Below, piece by piece: positions 1-5,210 of a stretch of DNA of 6,111 nucleotides. The stretch comes from Bacillota bacterium (GTDB lineage Bacteria; Bacillota; UBA4882; UBA10575): NCBI GenBank assembly GCA_012512605.1, contig JAAZDX010000021.1, forward strand, positions 1 through 6,111. The letters are read 5' to 3'. The position numbers and the translations under genes are program-made. The notes beneath the pieces were generated by a model, which did not search any database, was not told where the DNA came from, and was given only the letters and a program-made list of their open reading frames with translations. Position 1 is the first letter of the stretch; the number at the start of each line of letters is the position of its first letter.

Positions 1-1
1 A

Positions 2-1021
2 GTAAACGACGGGCAAGGCCATTCTGGCTGGATTGTGAAATGGGCCGCAAAGCCCGGTTATGTTACGGTTCCAGCGACCTTTCAACAACGGGAAGTCTTT
101 GGCTACTATGCGGAAAGCTATAAGGGCGATCCCCGCGCTTTAAATTCATTCACGCAAAATACCAGCATCATTACGACCATCGCCCCTTTTTTCTACCGGG
201 TTGACAAAGACGGAAAAGTCAGTGGTCAGACCAAACCCCAGTTGATCCAGGCGGCCAAGAGTACAGGCGTGAAGATCCTTGCGGTCGTGACGAACATTGA
301 TTCTTCTTCTACCTTTAGCAAACAGACGGTAAGCTCCCTTTTGAGAAATAAAACCGCCCGGAGTACGGCGATCCGGGAAATCCTTAATCTGCTAAAGGAC
401 AACGGGTACTCTGGGGTTAATATCGATTTTGAAGGGGTCCCGCCGGCCGACCGGCCTTATTTGACCGCCTTTTTCCGAGAACTGGCCGCCACTTTACGAG
501 CCAACAATTTACTGGTCACCGCCGCCCTACCCGCAAAAACAGCGGCGGAAGAATGGTCCGCTTGGTCGGGTGCGTATGACTATCAAGCAATCGCCCCCTA
601 TCTGGATTTAGCAGTCCTGATGACTTATGATCAACATTATGCGGGCGGGCCGGCTGGTCCCGTCGCTTCCCAAGCTTGGGTCGACAGCGTCTTGACTTAT
701 GCGCTCCGTTATTTCGCCCCGCAGAAACTGGTCATGGGCATTGCCGCCTATGGTTACGACTGGAACGACCGTTCCGGACGAGCTTTAAACTACGCGGCAA
801 TTCAATCCTTAATCAATCAACACAAGGTGGTTCCCAAATGGCACGAAGAGTATAAAACACCCTATTTCACCTATACCAAAGGCGGGGTACGCCACGAAGT
901 ATGGTATGAAAACCGCCGAAGTACTGCGGCCAAACTAGAATTGGTTGACAAGTACAACCTGCGCGGGGTCGCCATTTGGCGTTTAGGTTACGAAGACCCG
1001 GGAATCTGGAAGGTTTTATGA
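2..1021 (+). CDS. GH18 family glycoside hydrolase, YaaH/SleL-like cell-wall hydrolase (5' truncated by window edge)
   Basis: The reading frame is open through base 2, so the true start lies outside the window. The GTG at 35 is probably an internal Val codon (GWIVKW). The first visible residues (NDGQGHSGWIV, then GYV) look like the end of an SH3-like or other wall-binding module, which is a weak inference. The rest is a GH18 TIM barrel: VFGYYAE (first strand), SIITTIAPFFY, then the active-site strand GYSGVNIDFEG at about 407-436 with the presumed catalytic Glu at 431-433, followed by LMTYDQHYAGG and KLVMGIAAYGYDW, and a C-terminal GVAIWRLGYEDPGIW. This pattern matches the bacillar and clostridial YaaH/YdhD/SleL group, which cleaves N-acetylglucosamine linkages in peptidoglycan or spore cortex, rather than secreted chitinases. 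The DxxDxDxE motif reads S-G-V-N-I-D-F-E: the last Asp and Glu are kept, the second Asp is Asn and the first is Ser. Any signal peptide is outside the window. Substrate (cortex, wall or chitin) is not determined. Confidence 0.88.
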   Translation, partial: VNDGQGHSGWIVKWAAKPGYVTVPATFQQREVFGYYAESYKGDPRALNSFTQNTSIITTIAPFFYRVDKDGKVSGQTKPQLIQAAKSTGVKILAVVTNIDSSSTFSKQTVSSLLRNKTARSTAIREILNLLKDNGYSGVNIDFEGVPPADRPYLTAFFRELAATLRANNLLVTAALPAKTAAEEWSAWSGAYDYQAIAPYLDLAVLMTYDQHYAGGPAGPVASQAWVDSVLTYALRYFAPQKLVMGIAAYGYDWNDRSGRALNYAAIQSLINQHKVVPKWHEEYKTPYFTYTKGGVRHEVWYENRRSTAAKLELVDKYNLRGVAIWRLGYEDPGIWKVL

Positions 1022-1057
1022 CCATATTAGCGCCAGCTTGTCCCGTTCATAATAGAG

Positions 1058-1107
1058 AAAGAGGAGAGCATACCCTTGTTGCTTAAGGGAAAGCGCTCCT
1101 CTTTTTT
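1058..1107 (+). terminator. Rho-independent terminator, probably bidirectional
   Basis: The arms AAAGAGGAGAGC (1058-1069) and GCGCTCCTCTTT (1093-1104) pair over 12 positions with one mismatch. A second helix CCCTT/AAGGG (1073-1077 with 1085-1089, 7-base loop) stacks inside. The T run 1102-1107 follows the right arm on +. It lies 37 bases after the GH18 stop. The membrane protein gene on - ends at 1133, so the same hairpin probably also stops its transcript, although the U tract on that strand (TTTCTCTATT) is poorer. Confidence 0.88.
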
Positions 1108-1132
1108 GATAGGTAATTCATTTGGATGGAGA

Positions 1133-1558
1133 TTATTTTAAGATCCGGTTTGCGATCTTGAGCAGCGCCATAACCAAAAGGGCGCCAAGGAGTACCGCCA
1201 GATGAGGAATGTAAGCTTGGATACTGGTGGTGGCAGATTTACCGAACACATTCATCACCTGGGCCACCCCAGGCATGCGGTACTGCTCCAGCAAGGGAAT
1301 CGAGCCTAAAACCAAACCAAGGATTAAAGGCCACACCTGCTGTTTATTCATGAATAAGATCATCAAGACGAAAGTAATTAGTAATGTACCACCATATCCT
1401 TTAATCCAACCAAAGTTAATATAGATCTTATGCGTATTGACCACTATTGTTTCGGTGGTGTCCTTTACCAATGGATTTAACAGGAAAAATACAGCAATTA
1501 CCGCAAAAGCACTGAATAAGATTGTCCCTAAGAGGCCACGTAATGCTGTTTCTTTCAT
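1133..1558 (-). CDS. Small integral membrane protein of unknown function (141 aa, about four TM helices)
   Basis: I do not recognise a family. The protein is strongly hydrophobic, with probable membrane helices at about residues 8-30, 55-71, 75-90 and 116-136. A polar segment lies between helices 1 and 2 (about 31-54, KDTTETIVVNTHKIYINFGW), and a stretch with PGVAQVMNVFGKSATT lies between helices 3 and 4. Basic residues sit at the extreme N-terminus (MKETALR) and C-terminus (KIANRILK), which suggests both ends are cytoplasmic with the polar loop outside. No enzyme or transporter motif is visible. The start is supported by a very strong ribosome binding site, AAGGAGGGG on the - strand (1564-1572), about 5 to 7 bases before the ATG at 1558. 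It is convergent with the GH18 gene and divergent from the pot operon, so it is probably a single-gene transcript and nothing ties it functionally to polyamine transport. Confidence 0.8.
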   Translation of the reverse strand: MKETALRGLLGTILFSAFAVIAVFFLLNPLVKDTTETIVVNTHKIYINFGWIKGYGGTLLITFVLMILFMNKQQVWPLILGLVLGSIPLLEQYRMPGVAQVMNVFGKSATTSIQAYIPHLAVLLGALLVMALLKIANRILK

Positions 1559-1563
1559 TTAAA

Positions 1564-1572
1564 CCCCTCCTT
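1564..1572 (-). promoter_or_regulatory. Ribosome binding site of the membrane protein gene
   Basis: Read on the - strand this is AAGGAGGGG, with AAGGAGG matching the anti-Shine-Dalgarno sequence. It sits 5 to 7 bases before the ATG at 1558-1556. It is the strongest argument that this 141-residue gene is genuinely translated. Confidence 0.8.
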
Positions 1573-1815
1573 ACTTAATTGAATCATAAAACATAAAGGA
1601 AAGACATGATTTTAAGCATATGCCTAATTCAGACCAGTTGTTGTGCCTAACCGCAAGTTATTGTGGTTATTGCGAAGGTTTGGTAAGTATGCCCTCCCCT
1701 CTAGTTAATATTAATTCGCGCATGATCAAATTATACCTTCTTTTGTGCCGATTCCTTTCCCACGAAAATACCCCGGCTTTTCCTGTACCAACAAAACCAA
1801 CAACATATATTATAA

Positions 1816-1831
1816 GGCAATTAGGCAATTA
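1816..1831. repeat. Tandem octamer GGCAATTA x2
   Basis: Two exact adjacent copies of GGCAATTA lie about 40 bases upstream of the -35 box of the pot operon promoter. It could be an activator-binding half-site pair in phase or simply a chance AT-rich duplication. No function is claimed. Confidence 0.4.
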
Positions 1832-1871
1832 ATTTTACAACTTACCCGCGAAGAAAAGTATAAAAAAGTCC

Positions 1872-1900
1872 TTGACTCTTCTCGCCAATCTGCTTATAAT
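1872..1900 (+). promoter_or_regulatory. SigA-type promoter of the XRE-potABCD operon
   Basis: TTGACT (1872-1877, five of six consensus bases) is followed by a 17-base spacer and a perfect TATAAT (1895-1900). An A-rich tract upstream (about 1853-1867, GAAAAGTATAAAAAA) resembles an UP element. Transcription would start near 1907, giving a leader of roughly 65 to 70 bases before the regulator's ATG at 1975. Such a near-consensus promoter needs no activator, which fits control by repression. Confidence 0.85.
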
Positions 1901-1928
1901 TATGTTTGTTGTTTTGGTTTAGCTATGG

Positions 1929-1954
1929 TAAACTTGGAGTTTAATTTAATTAAA
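1929..1954 (+). promoter_or_regulatory. Candidate operator: inverted repeats in the leader before the regulator gene
   Basis: TAAAC-TTGGA-GTTTA (1929-1943) is a perfect 5-base inverted repeat with a 5-base centre. Directly after it is the perfect palindrome TTTAATTAAA (1945-1954). Both lie about 22 to 48 bases after the predicted transcription start, where a bound repressor could block the polymerase. Because the first gene of the operon encodes an XRE DNA-binding protein, autoregulation through this site is a reasonable inference. In AT-rich DNA such short palindromes also arise by chance. Confidence 0.35.
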
Positions 1955-1974
1955 ATTCGGCAAGGATGAAGGTC

Positions 1975-2514
1975 ATGAAAATCGGAGAAAAAATCAAGCG
2001 CCTACGAATTAGGAACCAACTGACCCAAGAAGAACTAGCCAATCGTTGTGAGTTATCGAAAGGTTTCATTTCGCAAGTGGAGCGGGATCTGACCTCCCCC
2101 TCGATCACGACATTACTTGATATCCTGGAATGTTTAGGAACGAACATTAAGGAATTCTTTAACGAAACGGTGGACGAAAAAATTGTTTTTAAAAGAGACG
2201 ATATTTTTATCCGCGAAAACCCGGAACTAAAGCACCAGATCCATTGGATTGTGCCCAATTCCCAGAAAAACCGGATGGAACCCATCCTGATCAATCTCGA
2301 ACCTGGAGGGGCCACCAAAATCTACGCCCCCCACGATGGCGAAGAGTTTGGTTTTGTTTTAGCCGGTTCCGTCAATCTCCATCTGGGTAAACAGGTCTTT
2401 AAGGCCAGGAAGAACGAGAGCTTCTACTTTAAGGCCGTCGTCAGCCATTATCTTTCGAATCCGGGATCAACCAACGCGAAAGTGCTTTGGGTTTCGACTC
2501 CACCCAGTTTTTAA
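1975..2514 (+). CDS. XRE-family transcriptional regulator with C-terminal cupin domain (PuuR-like), 179 aa
   Basis: Residues 1-62 form a Cro/C1-type helix-turn-helix: IGEKIKRLRIRNQLTQEEL, then the recognition region CELSKGFISQVERDLTSPS and a LLDILECLGTNIKEFF tail. Residues about 103-178 form a cupin_2 barrel: LEPGGATKIYAPHDGEEFGFVLAG (His120, Glu123, Glu124) and NESFYFKAVVSHYLSNPG (His158, Asn162). This layout is that of PuuR-type regulators, in which the cupin senses a small molecule and the HTH binds operator DNA. The ATG at 1975 is preferred over the in-frame ATG at 1966 because AAGGA (1962-1966) lies 8 bases before 1975 but abuts 1966, and the family starts with MxIGxKIKxLR. It is the first gene of the operon, 46 bases before potA with no terminator between, so it most likely controls polyamine uptake and its own expression. 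Ligand and sign of regulation are inferred. Confidence 0.9.
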   Translation: MKIGEKIKRLRIRNQLTQEELANRCELSKGFISQVERDLTSPSITTLLDILECLGTNIKEFFNETVDEKIVFKRDDIFIRENPELKHQIHWIVPNSQKNRMEPILINLEPGGATKIYAPHDGEEFGFVLAGSVNLHLGKQVFKARKNESFYFKAVVSHYLSNPGSTNAKVLWVSTPPSF

Positions 2515-2560
2515 CGGTTGATTTTGGGAAAAATAACTAACTAACGTGGGGGGTAGTGGA

Positions 2561-3607
2561 ATGCAGCAAAACATCATCCATCTGGTCGACATCTGCAAGG
2601 ATTATAACGGGACGGAAGCGCTAAAAAATATCAACCTTTATATCCGCAAGAATGAGTTTCTGACTCTGCTCGGGCCGAGCGGTTGTGGGAAAACAACGAC
2701 CCTCCGCATTATTGGCGGATTTGAGGAACCAACCAGCGGCAACCTGCTTTTTAACGGAGTGAAAATCAATGATCTGCCTCCATATAAACGACGGGTCAAT
2801 ACGGTCTTTCAAAAATACGCCCTCTTCCCCCATCTGAACGTCTTTGAAAACGTTGCCTTTGGGTTGAAGATCAAAAAAGTTGAAAAAAAGACGATCGAAC
2901 AAAAAGTCCGAACCATTCTCAGCCTGGTTAACCTGGCCGGCTTCGAACAAAGGGAGATTGATTCCTTAAGCGGCGGACAACAGCAACGGGTAGCCATCGC
3001 CCGTGCCTTGGTCAATGAGCCGGAGGTCTTGCTCCTAGACGAACCTTTGGGTGCCCTTGACCTGAAATTGCGTCAGGAGATGCAGATTGAGCTGAAGAAT
3101 ATGCAGCAACGACTGGGCATCACTTTTGTCTATGTCACCCATGACCAGGAAGAAGCCCTTTCCATGTCCGACACCGTTGTGGTGATGAAAGATGGAACCA
3201 TTCAACAGATTGGAACCCCCATCGACATCTACAATGAACCGAAAAACGCTTTTGTCGCCGACTTTATCGGCGAAAGTAATATCATCGACGGCGTGATGCT
3301 CCGCGACTATTTGGTTCGGTTTGCCGGTTTGCAGTTTAACTGTGTTGATCGGGGCTTTGCCGAAATGGAATTGGTTGATGTGGTAATTCGCCCGGAAGAT
3401 ATTCAAGTGGTAGCCGAAGAAGAAAGCGCACTTAAAGGGGAAGTTAAAACCGTAACTTTTAAAGGAGTACACTATGAGATGCTGGTTGACAGTACGGCCT
3501 TCCGTTGGAAGATCCACAGTACGGTCATGGCACCGGTCGGGGCGAAAGTCGGGCTCAAGATTCTCCCCGATGCCATTCACTTCATGAAAAAGGTGGCCAT
3601 AAAATGA
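2561..3607 (+). CDS. potA: Spermidine/putrescine ABC transporter ATP-binding protein PotA (348 aa)
   Basis: This is the cytoplasmic ATPase that drives polyamine import through PotBC. Seen in order: Walker A GPSGCGKT (38-45), Q-loop Gln84 in VFQKYALFPHLNVFENVAFGL, signature LSGGQQQR (136-143), Walker B VLLLDEP (156-162, catalytic Glu161), D-loop GALD (164-167) and H-loop His194 in VTHDQEEA. All catalytic residues are present. A C-terminal TOBE-type regulatory domain spans about 240-345 (IGESNIIDG, then VVIRPEDIQ). The length is close to that of known PotA proteins. The ATG at 2561 follows the G-rich stretch GTGGGGGGTAGTGG; the in-frame GTG at 2546 lies inside that stretch and has no ribosome binding site of its own. 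The stop overlaps the potB start by 4 bases. Related ATPases serve iron(III) or sulfate, but the gene order with PotB, PotC and PotD supports polyamines. Confidence 0.95.
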   Translation: MQQNIIHLVDICKDYNGTEALKNINLYIRKNEFLTLLGPSGCGKTTTLRIIGGFEEPTSGNLLFNGVKINDLPPYKRRVNTVFQKYALFPHLNVFENVAFGLKIKKVEKKTIEQKVRTILSLVNLAGFEQREIDSLSGGQQQRVAIARALVNEPEVLLLDEPLGALDLKLRQEMQIELKNMQQRLGITFVYVTHDQEEALSMSDTVVVMKDGTIQQIGTPIDIYNEPKNAFVADFIGESNIIDGVMLRDYLVRFAGLQFNCVDRGFAEMELVDVVIRPEDIQVVAEEESALKGEVKTVTFKGVHYEMLVDSTAFRWKIHSTVMAPVGAKVGLKILPDAIHFMKKVAIK

Positions 3608-4428
3608 AAAAAAATTGGCTCAGTTCTCCCTATCTCCTTTGGGTACTCCTCTTTATCTTTCTCCCCCTCCTCCTGGTGCTCTTTTATAGTGTGACCACCC
3701 GGACGGAGGAAGGACTCCGTTTTACCTTTGAGCATTTCCAGCGGTTTATGGAGCCAATCTATCTGAGAGTACTCCTGCGTTCGGTTAAGTTAGCCTTAAT
3801 CAGTACGGTGATTTGTCTGCTCTTGGGTTATCCGATGGCCATGATCTTGGCCGGAAATGGCTTTAAACGGAAGCAGGCCATGGTCTTTCTCTTTGTCATG
3901 CCGATGTGGATGAACTTCCTGCTCCGCACTTACGCCTGGATGACCCTTTTGGAAAGAAGGGGCCTGCTCAACACCTTCCTTTCGTGGGTGGGATTGGCAC
4001 CCCTCAATCTACTCTATACGGAAGAAGCGGTTGTTTTAGGGATGGTCTATAATTTTCTTCCCTTTATGGTCCTCCCCATCTATTCGGTACTCAGCAAGAT
4101 CGATAAAAGCCTGATTGAAGCCGCCGAAGACCTGGGGGCCGACGGGTTTACGGTTTTCCGTAAAGTTATTTTCCCGCTGAGCTTACCCGGGGTGCTTTCC
4201 GGAATCACCATGGTCTTCATGCCGGCGGTAACCACCTTTGTCATCTCTCGTCTTCTGGGGGGTGGCCAGTTCACTCTGATTGGGAACTTGATTGAACAAC
4301 AGTTCTTGTTGGTGGGTGATTGGAATTTTGGCTCGGCCATTTCCATGGTGATGATGCTGGTCATCCTTTTAAGCATCGGGGTTATGTCCAAGTACGAAAA
4401 GGAAAATGAAGGGAGTGGGCTCTTTTGA
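3604..4428 (+). CDS. potB: Spermidine/putrescine ABC transporter permease PotB (274 aa)
   Basis: This is one of the two inner-membrane channel subunits. Membrane helices are visible at about 10-30, 58-82, 92-112, 142-162, 196-216 and 243-262. The cytoplasmic EAA loop that docks onto PotA is at 172-196 (EAAEDLGADGFTVFRKVIFP and on to LPG). The stretch FVMPMWMNFLLRTYAWM (about 97-113) is typical of PotB. The ATG at 3604 overlaps the potA stop (ATGA), and AGGTGG (3591-3596) lies 7 bases upstream. The frame stays open further upstream to an ATG at 3505, but that would run back into potA by about 100 bases and add a non-membrane, Gly/Arg/His-rich tail unlike the family. Translation is probably coupled to potA and potC. 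Confidence 0.95.
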   Translation: MKKNWLSSPYLLWVLLFIFLPLLLVLFYSVTTRTEEGLRFTFEHFQRFMEPIYLRVLLRSVKLALISTVICLLLGYPMAMILAGNGFKRKQAMVFLFVMPMWMNFLLRTYAWMTLLERRGLLNTFLSWVGLAPLNLLYTEEAVVLGMVYNFLPFMVLPIYSVLSKIDKSLIEAAEDLGADGFTVFRKVIFPLSLPGVLSGITMVFMPAVTTFVISRLLGGGQFTLIGNLIEQQFLLVGDWNFGSAISMVMMLVILLSIGVMSKYEKENEGSGLF

Positions 4429-5204
4429 CCCGGTTTCTAAAAAAAACCTACGCTGCTTTGATCTATCTTTTTTTGTACGCGCCCATCCTGATCCTCCTGG
4501 TCTTTTCCTTTAACGCTTCCAAGTCAAGGGGAAACTGGACGGGGTTTACCCTAAAATGGTACCTGGAACTCTTCCAAGACCGGCAGATTATGAAAGCGCT
4601 TTATAATACGGTAATTATTGCCGTTCTCTCTTCCACCATTGCCACGGTGATTGGGACAGCCGCCGCCATTGGGATTCACAACATGAAGAAGCTGAAACGG
4701 AAGATCGTTATGAACCTAACTTATATCCCAGTGGTCAATCCGGATATCGTCACTGGCTTATCTTTAATGCTCTTATTTATCTTCGCCAATGTCCGGCTTG
4801 GGTTTATCTCTTTACTATTGGCCCATATTACCTTTAACATTCCCTATGTTATCCTTTCCGTCCTACCCAAACTGAAACAGCTGGACAAGAACCTTTATGA
4901 AGCTGCTTTAGATCTGGGGGCTACCCCCCTTTACGCCTACAGGAAAGTTATTCTCCCGGAGATTATGCCGGGGGTCGTTACCGGACTGCTGCTCGCATTT
5001 ACCCTCTCCATTGATGATTTCGTCATCAGTTTCTTTACTACCGGTTCCGGGGTCTCCACCCTTTCGATCATTGTTTATTCGATGGCACGGCGTGGAATAA
5101 ATCCAAAGATTAACGCCCTATCGACCCTGCTCTTTATTACGGTCCTTCTTTTGTTAGTAATTGTCAATATGCGAACATCCGGTGAACATCGAAAAAAGGA
5201 GTGA
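4425..5204 (+). CDS. potC: Spermidine/putrescine ABC transporter permease PotC (259 aa, TTG start)
   Basis: This is the second channel subunit. Membrane helices lie at about 8-28, 62-84, 97-120, 126-147, 184-206 and 233-249. The EAA loop is at 159-183 (EAALDLGATPLYAYRKVILP and on to MPG). The N-terminal stretch YLFLYAPILILLVFSFNASKSRGNWTGFTLKWY is the PotC pattern, as is SIDDFVISFFTTG (about 195-207), but I quote these only as landmarks. The start is TTG at 4425, overlapping the potB stop by 4 bases (TTGA). GGGAG (4411-4415) lies 9 bases upstream, and no ATG or GTG start occurs before the first helix. The rarer start codon may lower its translation or rely on coupling to potB termination. Full length is normal for the family. 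Confidence 0.94.
   Translation: MTRFLKKTYAALIYLFLYAPILILLVFSFNASKSRGNWTGFTLKWYLELFQDRQIMKALYNTVIIAVLSSTIATVIGTAAAIGIHNMKKLKRKIVMNLTYIPVVNPDIVTGLSLMLLFIFANVRLGFISLLLAHITFNIPYVILSVLPKLKQLDKNLYEAALDLGATPLYAYRKVILPEIMPGVVTGLLLAFTLSIDDFVISFFTTGSGVSTLSIIVYSMARRGINPKINALSTLLFITVLLLLVIVNMRTSGEHRKKE
5195..5201 (+). promoter_or_regulatory. Ribosome binding site of potD
   Basis: AAAGGAG overlaps the end of potC and lies 9 bases before the potD ATG at 5211. It is the strongest Shine-Dalgarno match within the transporter genes, consistent with the binding protein being made in excess over the permeases. Confidence 0.7.
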
Positions 5205-5210
5205 ACAAAA

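Larger units (their letters stand above)
1559..1974. other. Divergent AT-rich intergenic region without a credible gene
   Basis: This stretch separates the leftward membrane protein gene from the rightward pot operon. Its right part holds the operon promoter (1872-1900) and possible operators (1929-1954). The left 300 bases hold no credible coding sequence: open frames there lack well-placed ribosome binding sites and show no recognisable protein. Visible small elements are a 7-base direct repeat GTTATTG (1657-1663 and 1666-1672), the palindrome TTAATATTAA (1705-1714), a tandem octamer GGCAATTA x2 (1816-1831), and TATAAT-like hexamers on the - strand (1730-1735 and 1809-1814) without convincing -35 partners. 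I see no tRNA, recognisable riboswitch or insertion sequence. Confidence 0.6.

Noticed and set aside
1606..1650. Possible 14-codon leader peptide after AAAGGA
   Set aside because: It has a passable ribosome binding site but no promoter in front, no regulatory codon run, and no attenuator structure after it. Nothing downstream would be controlled by it.
1730..1735. TATAAT on the - strand as promoter of the membrane protein gene
   Set aside because: No acceptable -35 hexamer lies 16 to 18 bases upstream (the sequence there reads AAAGGA), so I did not list it as a promoter; the true start site of this transcript is unresolved.
1620..1832. Open frame of 70 codons on + in the divergent region
   Set aside because: There is no ribosome binding site at a useful distance, the composition is unlike a folded protein, and it resembles no family I know. 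It most likely arises by chance.
1745..1969. Open frame of 74 codons on + running through the operon promoter
   Set aside because: It would overlap the -35 and -10 boxes and the leader of the regulator gene, has no ribosome binding site, and shows no recognisable protein pattern.
1966..1974. Upstream in-frame ATG as start of the XRE-cupin regulator
   Set aside because: AAGG directly touches this ATG, leaving no spacing, while it is ideally spaced for the ATG at 1975, which also matches the family's usual N-terminus.
2546..2560. GTG start for PotA five codons earlier
   Set aside because: The GTG lies within the G-rich stretch that serves as the ribosome binding region for the ATG at 2561, and no Shine-Dalgarno sequence precedes it.
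3035..3580. Long open frame on - opposite potA (181 codons), with similar antisense frames at 1950-2318, 2621-3015, 4080-4391, 5075-5317, 5250-5507 and 5517-5804
   Set aside because: All lie antisense to strongly recognisable genes, have no credible ribosome binding sites and show no family features; they are shadows of the real genes.
3505..3603. N-terminal extension of PotB inside potA
   Set aside because: The extra 33 residues would be an out-of-frame reading of the potA coding sequence, and are charged, not membrane-like. The ATG at 3604 has its own ribosome binding site and the usual 4-base overlap.
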